DNA from: Motiliproteus sp036960175
GTDB lineage: Bacteria > Pseudomonadota > Gammaproteobacteria > Pseudomonadales > Balneatricaceae
DNA length: 64,000 bases
NCBI GenBank assembly: GCA_036960175.1
Contig: JBALWH010000010.1
Location: 1-64,000, forward strand
Reading direction: 5' to 3'
Positions 6,634 through 15,587 of the stretch are shown one piece after another. The notes beneath the pieces were generated by a model, which was not told where the DNA came from, did no database searches, and saw only the letters and a program-made list of their open reading frames with translations. A program made the translations under genes and the position numbers. Every line of letters begins with the position of its first letter. Position 1 is the first letter of the stretch.

Positions 6634-9339
6634 CTAATTTTTCAGTAACTGCCGAATCTCTGGAATACAGGATCCGCAGTTTGTTCCTGCCTTCAGGGCG
6701 CATCCCACCGCTTCCGTGCTATCCAGCTTTTGTTCTGCAATAGCGTTGAGAATCGTATTGCGGCCAACGCCAAAACAGGCGCAGACCACCGGGCCGGTAT
6801 CGGCGGCCCCCGCCGGTGGTTTACCACTGAGCAGCTGACGACGTTCGACGTCTTCGAGCTGTTCGCTGGCAAATAAACTGGCTAGCCAATCTCGTTCAGG
6901 GAGTGCCGAAGATGGGCCGATAATCAGCAGTGATTGTAGGCGGCCATCGTCTATTCGAGCGGCGCGAAAACGCTGTTGATTGTTATCCTGGTACTCCAGC
7001 AGATCACCTTTTTCCCCAAGTAAACTAAGCAGTTCAGTCCAGTTGGCGTCGTCGTTGCTATCCGCCAATTCATAGCGATGATGATCAACGCCGGTGCTGC
7101 GAACCCGGTATTCGACTCCCTCTAAGCGGGAGTCCTGCAAGCGTTGACGGCTTAGCAAAAAGCCAAACCATTTGCCTTGGTATGGGGCTATGGAAGTGGG
7201 TGTGTGCTTACTTTCAGGCTGCCCGGAAACAGGGTCGACCACCGGATTAACCAGCGGCCCCATGCGCCCCTGGCTGGAAAATTGTGCGGTCCAGTGCATC
7301 GGTACGAACAATTGTCCACGGCCAATGCTATCGGTAATACGCACTCGGGCGAGCATGCTGCCCCAATGGCTTTGCAGTCGCGCGATAGTGCCCTCTTGTA
7401 ACTGATACCGCTCGGCCTCGGCGGGATGTATTTCGACGAAGGGTTCCGGTAGATGAGCAGATAATTTGGGCGATAGTCCGGTGCGGGTCATGGTATGCCA
7501 CTGGTCACGGATGCGACCGGTATTCAGTATCAGTGGGTATTGCTGGCTGGTGTTGTTTTCAGGGAAGCGTGGTGTCACCGCGACAAAATTGGCCCTGCGA
7601 TCCGGGGTAAAGAACCCTCCTTCGCCAAACAGCCGTTGCGTACCAGTGCTTTGTTGATCGGCTTGTTTCAGTACCGGCCACTGAACCGGGTGTAACTGTT
7701 CATACTGGCTGCGACTCAGGCCTGCCATACCGGCCAGGTTAAAGTCACGCAGTATGCCTTGTTCGCTGTTTTCGAAGGCGGACAGTCGCGCATGTTCATC
7801 AAACACTTCCGCTACATGCTGATAGTTAAAGGCCTCTTCGAAGCCCAGTTTTTGCGCCACACGGCTGATAATCCACCAGTCCGCATGGGCTTCACCGGAT
7901 CTTGGGTAAATCGCCCGCTGCCGGGAGATACGTCGTTCTGAATTGGTAAGCGTACCGTCCTTCTCGCCCCAGCCCAGTGCCGGGAAGCGGATATGGGCGA
8001 AGGGGGTGGTGTCGGTCTCGTTCATGCAGTCGGATTGGATCACCAGTTCGCAGCTTTGCAGAGCGTCACGAACCCGATCGGCGTCCGGCAGGCTGTCCAC
8101 CGGATTGGTGGCGATAACCCATACCCCTTTGACCTTACCGGTGCCAATGGCCTGAAACAGATCCACCGCTTTTAAACCGGCGCTAGGGGCGAGATTGTTG
8201 GTGTTCCAGAAACGGCTGAGTAGATCCCGGTGCGCCGGGTTATCCAGTTCCATATGGGCTGCCAGCTGGTTGGCCAGCCCGCCGACTTCGCGGCCTCCCA
8301 TGGCATTGGGTTGGCCGGTAAAGGACAGTGGTCCCATGCCGGGTTTGCCGATACGGCCGGTGGCCAGGTGGCAGTTGATAATGGCGTTGACCTTATCGGA
8401 ACCACTGGAGGACTGGTTGATGCCCTGGCTGAAAGTGGTGACGGTGTTCTCGGTCTGCATAAACCAGCGGTAGAAAGTTTCGACGGACTCGACCTCAAGC
8501 CCACATTGTTCCGCCACGGTTTCGATGCTGTCGCTGTGCTCATCAGCGAGAGCAACGGCGGCATCCAGGCCAGTAGTGTGATTGTCGATATAGTTGTGAT
8601 TGAGAGCATTGTTGCGGGCCAGATAGCTCAACAGGCCGTTAAACAAAAAGGCATCGCTGCCGGGTTTCAGCGCTAGATGCAGATCAGCTATATCGCAGGT
8701 GGCGGTGCGTCGCGGATCGATCACCACGGTCTTGCGGCCGGGGTTGGCTTCTTTGGCGGCGCGCATACGCTGGAACAGAATAGGATGGCACCAGGCCGTG
8801 TTAGACCCCGTCAGTATTATTAGCTCGGCGTGGTCCAGATCTTCATAGCAGCCAGGCACCGTGTCGCTGCCAAAGGCGCGCTTATGGCCGGCGACGGTGG
8901 AGGACATACAGAGCCGGGAGTTGGTATCGATATTGGCGCTGCCGATAAAGCCTTTCATCAGTTTATTGGCCACGTAATAATCTTCCGTCAGTAACTGGCC
9001 GGAACAGTAAATGGCAAAGGCATCGGGGCCATGCTCGTCGATAATCTTGCGAATACGGCTGGCGGTGGTATCTAAGGCGCTATCCCAGTCGACCCGCTGA
9101 CCGTCCACTTCAGGATGTAATAGCCGGGCCTCTATATCCATGGTTTCATTGAGGTTGGAGCCCTTGGAACAGAGACGGCCGAAATTGGTGGGGTGTTCAC
9201 TGTCACCCTGAACCTGTAGCGTTTGTGCTTGATCGTCGGCGATTTCGACCCGAATGCCGCAGCCTGTGCCGCAGTAGGCGCAAATGGTATCTACCGTTCT
9301 AAGAGGAATCAGTTGCTTCTCTTGAATGGATACACTCAT
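6634..9339 (-). CDS. nasA: Assimilatory nitrate reductase catalytic subunit with C-terminal BFD-like [2Fe-2S] domain
   Basis: 901-residue cytoplasmic molybdopterin enzyme that reduces nitrate to nitrite. The N-terminal [4Fe-4S] ligands are C20, C23, C27 and C57 (CAYCGTGCG, GRLCSKG). The Mo ligand is C144 in SRLCMSS. Molybdopterin-guanine-dinucleotide binding regions follow, ending near residue 720. Residues 850-901 are a bacterioferritin-associated-ferredoxin-like domain with C853, C855, C888 and C891, the usual [2Fe-2S] entry point in NasA-type enzymes. The start overlaps the upstream FAD oxidoreductase stop (ATGA), with GGAGG ahead, so the two are translationally coupled and form an NADH-linked reductase. 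The C-terminal end is the 3' end of the locus. Confidence 0.95.
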   Translation of the reverse strand: MSVSIQEKQLIPLRTVDTICAYCGTGCGIRVEIADDQAQTLQVQGDSEHPTNFGRLCSKGSNLNETMDIEARLLHPEVDGQRVDWDSALDTTASRIRKIIDEHGPDAFAIYCSGQLLTEDYYVANKLMKGFIGSANIDTNSRLCMSSTVAGHKRAFGSDTVPGCYEDLDHAELIILTGSNTAWCHPILFQRMRAAKEANPGRKTVVIDPRRTATCDIADLHLALKPGSDAFLFNGLLSYLARNNALNHNYIDNHTTGLDAAVALADEHSDSIETVAEQCGLEVESVETFYRWFMQTENTVTTFSQGINQSSSGSDKVNAIINCHLATGRIGKPGMGPLSFTGQPNAMGGREVGGLANQLAAHMELDNPAHRDLLSRFWNTNNLAPSAGLKAVDLFQAIGTGKVKGVWVIATNPVDSLPDADRVRDALQSCELVIQSDCMNETDTTPFAHIRFPALGWGEKDGTLTNSERRISRQRAIYPRSGEAHADWWIISRVAQKLGFEEAFNYQHVAEVFDEHARLSAFENSEQGILRDFNLAGMAGLSRSQYEQLHPVQWPVLKQADQQSTGTQRLFGEGGFFTPDRRANFVAVTPRFPENNTSQQYPLILNTGRIRDQWHTMTRTGLSPKLSAHLPEPFVEIHPAEAERYQLQEGTIARLQSHWGSMLARVRITDSIGRGQLFVPMHWTAQFSSQGRMGPLVNPVVDPVSGQPESKHTPTSIAPYQGKWFGFLLSRQRLQDSRLEGVEYRVRSTGVDHHRYELADSNDDANWTELLSLLGEKGDLLEYQDNNQQRFRAARIDDGRLQSLLIIGPSSALPERDWLASLFASEQLEDVERRQLLSGKPPAGAADTGPVVCACFGVGRNTILNAIAEQKLDSTEAVGCALKAGTNCGSCIPEIRQLLKN

Positions 9340-10628
9340 GGGGCATCCTCCGGTTCACGACCAAAGATAAGGCCTTCGCGGAAGCGACTAATATCCTGCT
9401 CGTCACGCATTAGTTCGTGGTACCAGGGGCCATCAACGGTATCGCCATAGAGCACGGCACCCACTATGCGGTCATCTGTAATGACCAGTTTTTTATAGAT
9501 GTTGGCGGCAGGGTCACGCAGGGTGATCAATTCGATATCCTCGCCCTCTTTTTTCGGATTAAGATCATAGTCGCCCATGGAATAAAGACTAATGCCGGAC
9601 ACTTTCAGGCGGGTGGCAGGTTTCAGATAGGTGTAACTGGCTACCCCGTGGGAGGCGAGATGATTTGCGCAGACACGGGCCTGCTCAAACAGCGGTTCTA
9701 CCAGTCCGAAGGTGACGGCTCGATGCTCGACACATTCGCCCACCGCATAGATGGCCGGATCAAAGGACTGCAGGCAATCACTAACCAGAATGCCCTTGTT
9801 ACACTCGATGCCGCTATTGTGGGCCAGTTCTATATTGGGACGAATGCCGGTGGCCATCACCACCATATCGGCGGCAAGGATTTCGCCGCTATCCAGCTTG
9901 AGAGAAGTGACCTGATGCAGTCCTTGGGCGTCGGTTTTGGTCAGGATGGAGTGAGTATTGACGCCCAGGCGGAACTCAATGCCGCGGCTTTCCAATTCTT
10001 GTTGCAGTAGTTGCGCTGCTTCCTGATCCAGTTGGCGATTGAGCGGATAGCGGGCACGGTGAATCACCGTTACTTTCATGCCGCGTTTTGATAATCCGTT
10101 AGCGGCTTCTAGCCCCAGCAGACCGGCTCCTATCACCACCGCATGTTGGCCCTCTTCGGAGCGCTCCAGCATTGCTTCCACGTCACGAATGCCACGGAAA
10201 CAGAGCACGCCCTCAGCATCGCTTCCGGGGACCGGCAGACGGATAGGGTCGGCACCCGTGGCAATCAGCATGCGGTCATAATCGATCTTATCGCCATTGC
10301 GAAGCTGCACTTGTTTGTGACGACGGTCGATAAGAATGGCTTCGTATTCGTCGCCGGCCAGCAGCTTGATGCCTTGTTCTTCATACCAGGGGCGATCATG
10401 AATCATGATCTCTTCCCGAGTGGTTTCACCGGCCAGCATGGGGGACAGCATGATACGGTTGTAGCTGCCGAAGGGCTCGCGACCGATCACTGTAATCTGA
10501 TAAGCATCGGGGGCCGCCTGAAGTAATTCTTCAAGGGTACGAATGCTGGCCATGCCGTTACCGATCACCACCAGCTTTAGTGGTGATGGTTGCGTGGGGT
10601 CTTGGATCTGTTGGTGTGCTTTAGCCAT
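9336..10628 (-). CDS. FAD/NADH oxidoreductase subunit of assimilatory nitrate reductase (NasC/NasB-like)
   Basis: 430-residue pyridine-nucleotide-disulfide oxidoreductase, similar to the N-terminal half of NirB. FAD-binding dinucleotide fold at 20-28 (VVIGNGMAS), NAD-binding fold at 164-176 (VVIGAGLLGLEAA), and a second FAD motif (YAVGECVEH) near residue 300. It lacks the BFD and sirohaem domains of NirB, so it is not a nitrite reductase. By its 4-base overlap with nasA it should pass electrons from NADH to the NasA [2Fe-2S] domain, like NasC of Klebsiella or NasB of Bacillus. Its 370-bp upstream region carries a hexaloop hairpin and a terminator-like hairpin suggesting NasT control. Confidence 0.9.
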   Translation of the reverse strand: MAKAHQQIQDPTQPSPLKLVVIGNGMASIRTLEELLQAAPDAYQITVIGREPFGSYNRIMLSPMLAGETTREEIMIHDRPWYEEQGIKLLAGDEYEAILIDRRHKQVQLRNGDKIDYDRMLIATGADPIRLPVPGSDAEGVLCFRGIRDVEAMLERSEEGQHAVVIGAGLLGLEAANGLSKRGMKVTVIHRARYPLNRQLDQEAAQLLQQELESRGIEFRLGVNTHSILTKTDAQGLHQVTSLKLDSGEILAADMVVMATGIRPNIELAHNSGIECNKGILVSDCLQSFDPAIYAVGECVEHRAVTFGLVEPLFEQARVCANHLASHGVASYTYLKPATRLKVSGISLYSMGDYDLNPKKEGEDIELITLRDPAANIYKKLVITDDRIVGAVLYGDTVDGPWYHELMRDEQDISRFREGLIFGREPEDAP

Positions 10629-10665
10629 AGGAATCTCGATGAATAAGCTTACAAACCAGAGGTGT

Positions 10666-10695
10666 AAACAAAGCTATTCTAAACAAACAATAGCT
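10666..10695 (-). terminator. Candidate leader terminator upstream of the NADH-linked nitrate reductase genes
   Basis: On the minus strand AGCTATT and AATAGCT form a 7-bp stem with a 10-base loop, followed by TTGTTT, 38 bp before the ATG at 10628. It is AT-rich and so weaker than the nrtA leader terminator. With the hexaloop hairpin at 10779-10794 it would form an antitermination leader. Confidence 0.4.
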
Positions 10696-10778
10696 AATAT
10701 ATGAGTTATGTTAAAGGTCCGCATCATAGCTGATAGTCACTGCTAATGGTTGATCAGGACCTGATAAATGACCTTTTT

Positions 10779-10794
10779 CTAGCGACGGTGCTAG
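10779..10794 (-). promoter_or_regulatory. Candidate ANTAR/NasT target hairpin in the NADH-linked reductase leader
   Basis: On the minus strand CTAGC-ACCGTC-GCTAG makes a 5-bp stem with a hexanucleotide loop that has A at position 1 and G at position 4, the consensus for ANTAR-protein RNA targets. A clear second hexaloop hairpin was not found nearby. A weak sigma-70 -10-like TATACT lies upstream at 10891-10896. I saw no sigma-54 promoter in this gap. Confidence 0.4.
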
Positions 10795-10998
10795 TGCCAG
10801 TAGCGGGTCAGTCTTATGGGCTGCGTTAGAACAGCGCTTGAGAAATGGCCTGTCTGGCGTCCACGGCTAAAGCAGACAGTCAGCAGGCTAAGTATAGTTA
10901 TTATTGTTTCTACCTAAGTGGCGGCTGGCTAATTGTCAGCCCCGCTTTTCTGCTCCGTCCCTGGAGCTGTCTTGTTTGACATAGATTCATCAGCTTCT

Positions 10999-12909
10999 TT
11001 AGTGCGCGTCCGGTACCACGCCCACCTGGGGCATATCCGCCAGACCAGTGTCCCGAGCATGTTGCTCAAAGCCTTTGTTCTTCCAGAAGAAAGCCCCCGG
11101 CATGGTGGTTGGGATGACCAGTACATAGAACAACGCACGACCGACCAGAGCGGTGACCGTCAGTGCCACACACAGCGCCAGCCAGATGAATCCCGATTGC
11201 AGCAGCCCCAGGGCGAATGCACCTGCAACCAGAGCCGCTAACAGCATCATGGCGTTGCGGGCCAGATAACTGTTACCAAAGGTGGTGCACTGAACGTAAT
11301 GGGCAGCGGCACCTTCGCTGGCTTCAGTATTGAGGAAGCGGGCGTGACTCCAAAGTCCGAATCCTTCGACGCCAAGGCCTGCCACTACGGCGATGGCCAG
11401 CAGTGACAGCAGACTGCTATCGGCTCCGGCCGCCAGTGCGTAAAGACCCAGCAGCGGTGCACCCAGGGTTAGCAGCGTGCCGTAGAAGGAGGTCAGAACC
11501 TGCCAGTGATTCCAGAATGGACGGGCTTTGATGCGATAAATACAGTGCATAAAGTACAGGCCGACCATCCCGGCAACGACAGCGAACACGCCCATGACGG
11601 TTGCCAGAGTACTGAACAGCAGCATATCGGTGGCGACAGCCAGCAGGCTGAAGAACATATGTCCGCCCAGTCCGGTGGCAAACAGGGCAATACCCAGCGC
11701 CTCACGGCTTAGGGGCGAGTATCTGAGATTGTTGAAACCGCGATAGAAGCGTAGCGGTTTACCCAGATGCAAAGTCGATAGCACTAATACGCCAGCCTGT
11801 AACACCAGTAGCAATACTGTGAATGCTACGTAACCCGCAGTCCCGGTGAGGCTATCGAAGCCGGTGAGTCCAAACAGTGACGCCAGGAACAGCAGGCTAA
11901 AGGCACCGATCACTGCTTGGGTTACTAGGGTAAAGATCACTAAGGGGTTTTCCCTGGAGCTTAGACGCTGCAGATTCCAGTGTGACTCTTTACCATTTTT
12001 TTCATCCACCACGGTGCGGTAGCTACCGTCCTCTTGCTGAAGGTATTTCAATGGCATGGAATCGGTACGGCTCATCTCATCGGGCAGGGTCTTGATCTGC
12101 TCGAAGCGAATATTGGGATGGGTGATTTCAGGATCCGGGAAGCCAGGAATCTGTACCTTGGCCTGTTCACGATTTTCCGGGGTGTTTTCGATGACGCCGA
12201 AGTTCAGGGCGTTACCCAGACAGGCCGATACACAGGCGGGCTTAAGACCAACTTCCAAACGGTCTACACACATGTTGCACTTGCTTACCTGACCCTTGAT
12301 CGGGTCCAGCTGTGGTGCATTGTAGGGGCACACCCAGGTGCAGTAGCCGCAGCCAAAACAGGTGTCGGGATCTTGCAGCACGGCGCCGTATTCGGCGTGT
12401 TTGGTATAGGCGCGGGTAGGGCAGCCTTTCAGACACACGGGATCATCACAGTGATTACAGGCCATGGAGATATTCAGGCGCTGGTAGGCGGGATAGCTCC
12501 CCCCTTCGATATAGCCAACATTGCGGAAGGAAATATGCGCAGGATTATCGTTCTTTTCGCTACAGGCGGCTTCACAGGCGTGACAACCGATGCAGTTATC
12601 AGCGGTAAAATGGAAACCGTGCTGCTTGTTACGGTCAGGATTGCATCCCACTTCAGGCACTTCGTTGATATGCATGGGGCGCGCTTCGGGTAATGCCTCA
12701 GCAAGCATATCGCCAGAGCGGGCGATCAGATCAACCGAGTCACCGTAGCGGTTGGTATCAGGGATATCTACTGTTGGCAGCTTGGCGTAGTCTCGCTCTT
12801 CATCTCGAGGTTGGAAAATGACAGCGCCTTCCTCCGTGGGGTCGTAGAGCTTTACGCCGGGGCCCATGGTATCCAGTTTGTCGCGCATTTTTACCAGTAA
12901 ATTAGTCAT
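10999..12909 (-). CDS. Fused DmsB-DmsC-type iron-sulfur and membrane anchor subunit
   Basis: 636 residues. Residues about 80-290 hold four ferredoxin-type [4Fe-4S] clusters: CIGCHACEAAC, CNHCDDPVCLKGC, CFGCGYCTWVC and a last group CNMC...CVSAC. From about 325 to 620 there are eight or so hydrophobic segments, as in DmsC. This fuses the electron-transfer and quinol-oxidising anchor subunits that are separate proteins in DMSO reductase. It lies 13 bp after the second nitrate reductase gene, so it should carry quinol electrons to that enzyme. A C-terminal hydrophilic tail follows the last membrane segment. Confidence 0.9.
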   Translation of the reverse strand: MTNLLVKMRDKLDTMGPGVKLYDPTEEGAVIFQPRDEERDYAKLPTVDIPDTNRYGDSVDLIARSGDMLAEALPEARPMHINEVPEVGCNPDRNKQHGFHFTADNCIGCHACEAACSEKNDNPAHISFRNVGYIEGGSYPAYQRLNISMACNHCDDPVCLKGCPTRAYTKHAEYGAVLQDPDTCFGCGYCTWVCPYNAPQLDPIKGQVSKCNMCVDRLEVGLKPACVSACLGNALNFGVIENTPENREQAKVQIPGFPDPEITHPNIRFEQIKTLPDEMSRTDSMPLKYLQQEDGSYRTVVDEKNGKESHWNLQRLSSRENPLVIFTLVTQAVIGAFSLLFLASLFGLTGFDSLTGTAGYVAFTVLLLVLQAGVLVLSTLHLGKPLRFYRGFNNLRYSPLSREALGIALFATGLGGHMFFSLLAVATDMLLFSTLATVMGVFAVVAGMVGLYFMHCIYRIKARPFWNHWQVLTSFYGTLLTLGAPLLGLYALAAGADSSLLSLLAIAVVAGLGVEGFGLWSHARFLNTEASEGAAAHYVQCTTFGNSYLARNAMMLLAALVAGAFALGLLQSGFIWLALCVALTVTALVGRALFYVLVIPTTMPGAFFWKNKGFEQHARDTGLADMPQVGVVPDAH

Positions 12910-12922
12910 CTCTTCATCCCCC

Positions 12923-15106
12923 TTAGAACGCTCGTCTTAGTTTGTTTATACGAGCGGCTTCGGCTTGATCCACCAACTCAACACGTACCGAACTCTGCTT
13001 GAAGGCCGGTTGGCGCGAGTGCGGGTCCAGAAGTCCGAGGCTGACGCGGTTGACGCAATCGTGGAAGTGGAATGGCACGAACACCATATTGCGCGGCAGG
13101 CGCTGGGTCAGTTGCACCATAACCACGGCATCGCCACGACGGGACACCAGACGCACATACTGCTGATGCTTGACGCCCAGTTCGGCGGCGGCGTCGGGGT
13201 TCATCTCCATATAGGGCGTGGGGCTGTATTTGTTCTGATTGCCAATCTTGCCGGTACGGGTACGGGTATGGAAATGTTCCACCACCCGGCCACTGTTGAG
13301 CCAGAATGGATACTGCTCACAGGGGGTTTCGTTGTTGTCGATAAAATCAAGTGCAATCAGGTTGGCTCGGCCATCAGGAGTCTGGAAGGAGCCGTCGGTG
13401 TAAAGCCGCTGATCACCCTTCTCCTGGCCTTCGCGGCAGGGCCATTGCAGACCTTTGGCCGCTTCGATCTTAGCGTGGCTCATACCGGAAATATCCAGGG
13501 TACGACCGGCGCCTACAGAGAGTTGTTTCATCTCCTCGAAGGCACCTTCAGGGGTATCGGGGAAATGGATTTTTTCACCGTTGGGGAAGCGTTTAGCCAT
13601 CTGGTTGAAAATCCAGAAGTCTGACTTGCTGTTCGCCAGTGGCTGGGTCACCTGACGGACGATATTGACGCGACGTTCGGTATTGGTGAAACAGCCTTCC
13701 TTTTCGGCCCAGACACCGGCAGGAAAAAATGCGTGGGCGTATTCGGTAGTCTCCACATCTTCATAGGCATCTTGCACCACCAAGAATTCCAGTTTCTCCA
13801 GAATCTTGCGGGTACGGGCAGTATTCGGCATCGAGGTCATGGGGTTGGTCGCTACCAGCCACAGGCCCTTGATCTGGCCGCTTTCGATAGCCGGGAAGAT
13901 ATCGGTTTGCGCTAGGCCGCGTTTTTTCGGGAAAAACTCGGGGTCGATGCCCCAAAACTTGCCGATCTCTTCACGGTGTTCTGGTTTTTCCAGCAGTCGA
14001 TAGCCGGGCAGGCCAGAGCAGGATGACCACTCACGGGTGCCCATGGCGTTACATTGTCCGGTGATGGACAGGCTAGTGCCGCCGGGCTTGCCGATATTGC
14101 CGGTGACCAGATTCAGGTTGTTGATATCCACCACACCGTCAGAGCCGTGGGTGCTCTGATTGATGCCCATGGTCCAGATGCTCATGGCGGCATCGGCTTT
14201 GGCATAAAGGCGGGCGACGTTGCGGATAGTGTCTTCGTCGATGCCACAGATCTTGGAGGCGCTGACCGGGTCAAATTTTTCTAATACCGCTTCCAGCTCG
14301 TCGATGCCTTGAGTGTGAGCCGCGATATAGGCGCGATCTTCCAGCCCTTCCTTGAGAATGACATGCATCAGGCTGTTGATCAGTACCACGTCAGTGCCGG
14401 GGGTGATGGGCAGATGAATATCGGCGAACTGAGCCAGCATGGTGACTCGTGGATCAACCACGATCAGCGGGAATTTACGCTGCTCACGGGCTTCCTTCAG
14501 ACGCCAGTAAATGACCGGATGTTGTTCCGGCAGGTTGGAGCCGAAGGCGATCAGGCAGTCGGTGTGTTCGAAATCTTCGTAGCAGCCGGGAGGGCCATCG
14601 GAGCCGAACGAGCGCTTATAGCCGGATACCGCCGAGGCCATGCACAGGGTGGTGTTGCCGTCGTAGTTGTTGGAGCCGATACAGCCACGGGCCAGTTTAC
14701 CCAGGGTGTAGAATTCTTCGGTGAGGAGCTGTCCGGTAGACACAATAGCAAAGGCATCGCGGCCGTGAGTCTCTTGGATACGCTGAATCTCAGAGGCGGT
14801 TTTATCCATGGCTGCATCCCAGGACACTTTCTGGTAAGGCTCATGGATCTTATCCCGTAATAGAGGCTCGGTGCCGCGGCCGGCGGATTCAAACAGTTCA
14901 TGCTCGAAGATGCCTTTGATACAGAGTTTTCCGCGATTGACGTCAGCACCGGCAGCGCCACGAGCGGAAACCGGGCGGCCTTCCTCGTTGATGCCTACCT
15001 GAATGGAACAGCCGGTGGAGCAGTATCCACAGGTGGTGTACTTCCACTCTTTGACCTTCTTGTCAGCAATGCGTATCGGTTTTCTATCGGTACGTCCAAA
15101 TAACAT
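12923..15106 (-). CDS. Second assimilatory-type nitrate reductase catalytic subunit (molybdopterin oxidoreductase)
   Basis: 727 residues. The [4Fe-4S] ligands are C26, C29, C33 and C62, and the Mo ligand is C154 in TTLCMAS. The motif GYKRSFGSDGPPGCYEDFEH is shared with NasA/NarB. It has no C-terminal BFD domain and no Tat twin-arginine signal, so the protein should stay in the cytoplasm. ATG at 15106 is chosen because AGGGTGA lies ahead; the in-frame TTG at 15130 has no such site. It sits between nirD and the DmsBC fusion, giving nirBD plus a quinol-linked nitrate reductase in one transcription unit. Nitrate as substrate is inferred from similarity and context. Confidence 0.88.
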   Translation of the reverse strand: MLFGRTDRKPIRIADKKVKEWKYTTCGYCSTGCSIQVGINEEGRPVSARGAAGADVNRGKLCIKGIFEHELFESAGRGTEPLLRDKIHEPYQKVSWDAAMDKTASEIQRIQETHGRDAFAIVSTGQLLTEEFYTLGKLARGCIGSNNYDGNTTLCMASAVSGYKRSFGSDGPPGCYEDFEHTDCLIAFGSNLPEQHPVIYWRLKEAREQRKFPLIVVDPRVTMLAQFADIHLPITPGTDVVLINSLMHVILKEGLEDRAYIAAHTQGIDELEAVLEKFDPVSASKICGIDEDTIRNVARLYAKADAAMSIWTMGINQSTHGSDGVVDINNLNLVTGNIGKPGGTSLSITGQCNAMGTREWSSCSGLPGYRLLEKPEHREEIGKFWGIDPEFFPKKRGLAQTDIFPAIESGQIKGLWLVATNPMTSMPNTARTRKILEKLEFLVVQDAYEDVETTEYAHAFFPAGVWAEKEGCFTNTERRVNIVRQVTQPLANSKSDFWIFNQMAKRFPNGEKIHFPDTPEGAFEEMKQLSVGAGRTLDISGMSHAKIEAAKGLQWPCREGQEKGDQRLYTDGSFQTPDGRANLIALDFIDNNETPCEQYPFWLNSGRVVEHFHTRTRTGKIGNQNKYSPTPYMEMNPDAAAELGVKHQQYVRLVSRRGDAVVMVQLTQRLPRNMVFVPFHFHDCVNRVSLGLLDPHSRQPAFKQSSVRVELVDQAEAARINKLRRAF

Positions 15107-15171
15107 TTCGGCTTCACCCTGTTTATCCAAATCTTTGTAATAAAACGTATTGTTTTCTTATCGGTGATAAG

Positions 15172-15210
15172 CAGGTGGCCAGAGTTATTGTTTTAGTGGC
15201 TGGTCACCTG
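15172..15210. other. Stem-loop between nirD and the second nitrate reductase gene
   Basis: CAGGTG-GCCA pairs with TGGC-(4-base bulge)-CACCTG in the 120-bp gap. It has no T tract, so it may be an RNA processing or stabilising structure and not a terminator. Confidence 0.35.
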
Positions 15211-15226
15211 GTGCTATGGGTTGGTG

Positions 15227-15562
15227 CTAAGCAGCGATCTCGACCAGACCTTCCTTCAGGCGTACCTGATAGGTGGGTACGCTAAGCGCTTCATCTTCTT
15301 TGCAAGCTCCGCTTTCCAGGCAGTAGTGGTGCTTGTAGAGAGGGGATGCGACGCTGATCACGCCATCTAGGTCTGCGATCAGACCACGGGATAAAACGTT
15401 AGCTTGACCGGCGGGATCGAAGTTACCAACGGCATATAGCGCATCGTTGTTAGCCAGGCGAAATACAGCAACCTGCTTGCCGTTTACCAGCGCGCAAACG
15501 CCAGTATTGGGGGCGATATCCTGTAATTTGCAGATTGAAGTCCAGTGAGTTGATTGAGTCAT
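15227..15562 (-). CDS. nirD: Nitrite reductase (NADH) small subunit
   Basis: 111 residues, the usual NirD length. It has the Rieske-like fold without the full set of cluster ligands, as is normal for NirD (ends in LYKHHYCLESGACKEDEALSVPTYQVRL). It partners NirB in reducing nitrite to ammonium in the cytoplasm. AAGGAGAA precedes the ATG, 25 bp after the nirB stop, so it is cotranscribed with nirB. Confidence 0.95.
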   Translation of the reverse strand: MTQSTHWTSICKLQDIAPNTGVCALVNGKQVAVFRLANNDALYAVGNFDPAGQANVLSRGLIADLDGVISVASPLYKHHYCLESGACKEDEALSVPTYQVRLKEGLVEIAA

Positions 15563-15587
15563 GATTATTCTCCTTAAACGCTAATGT

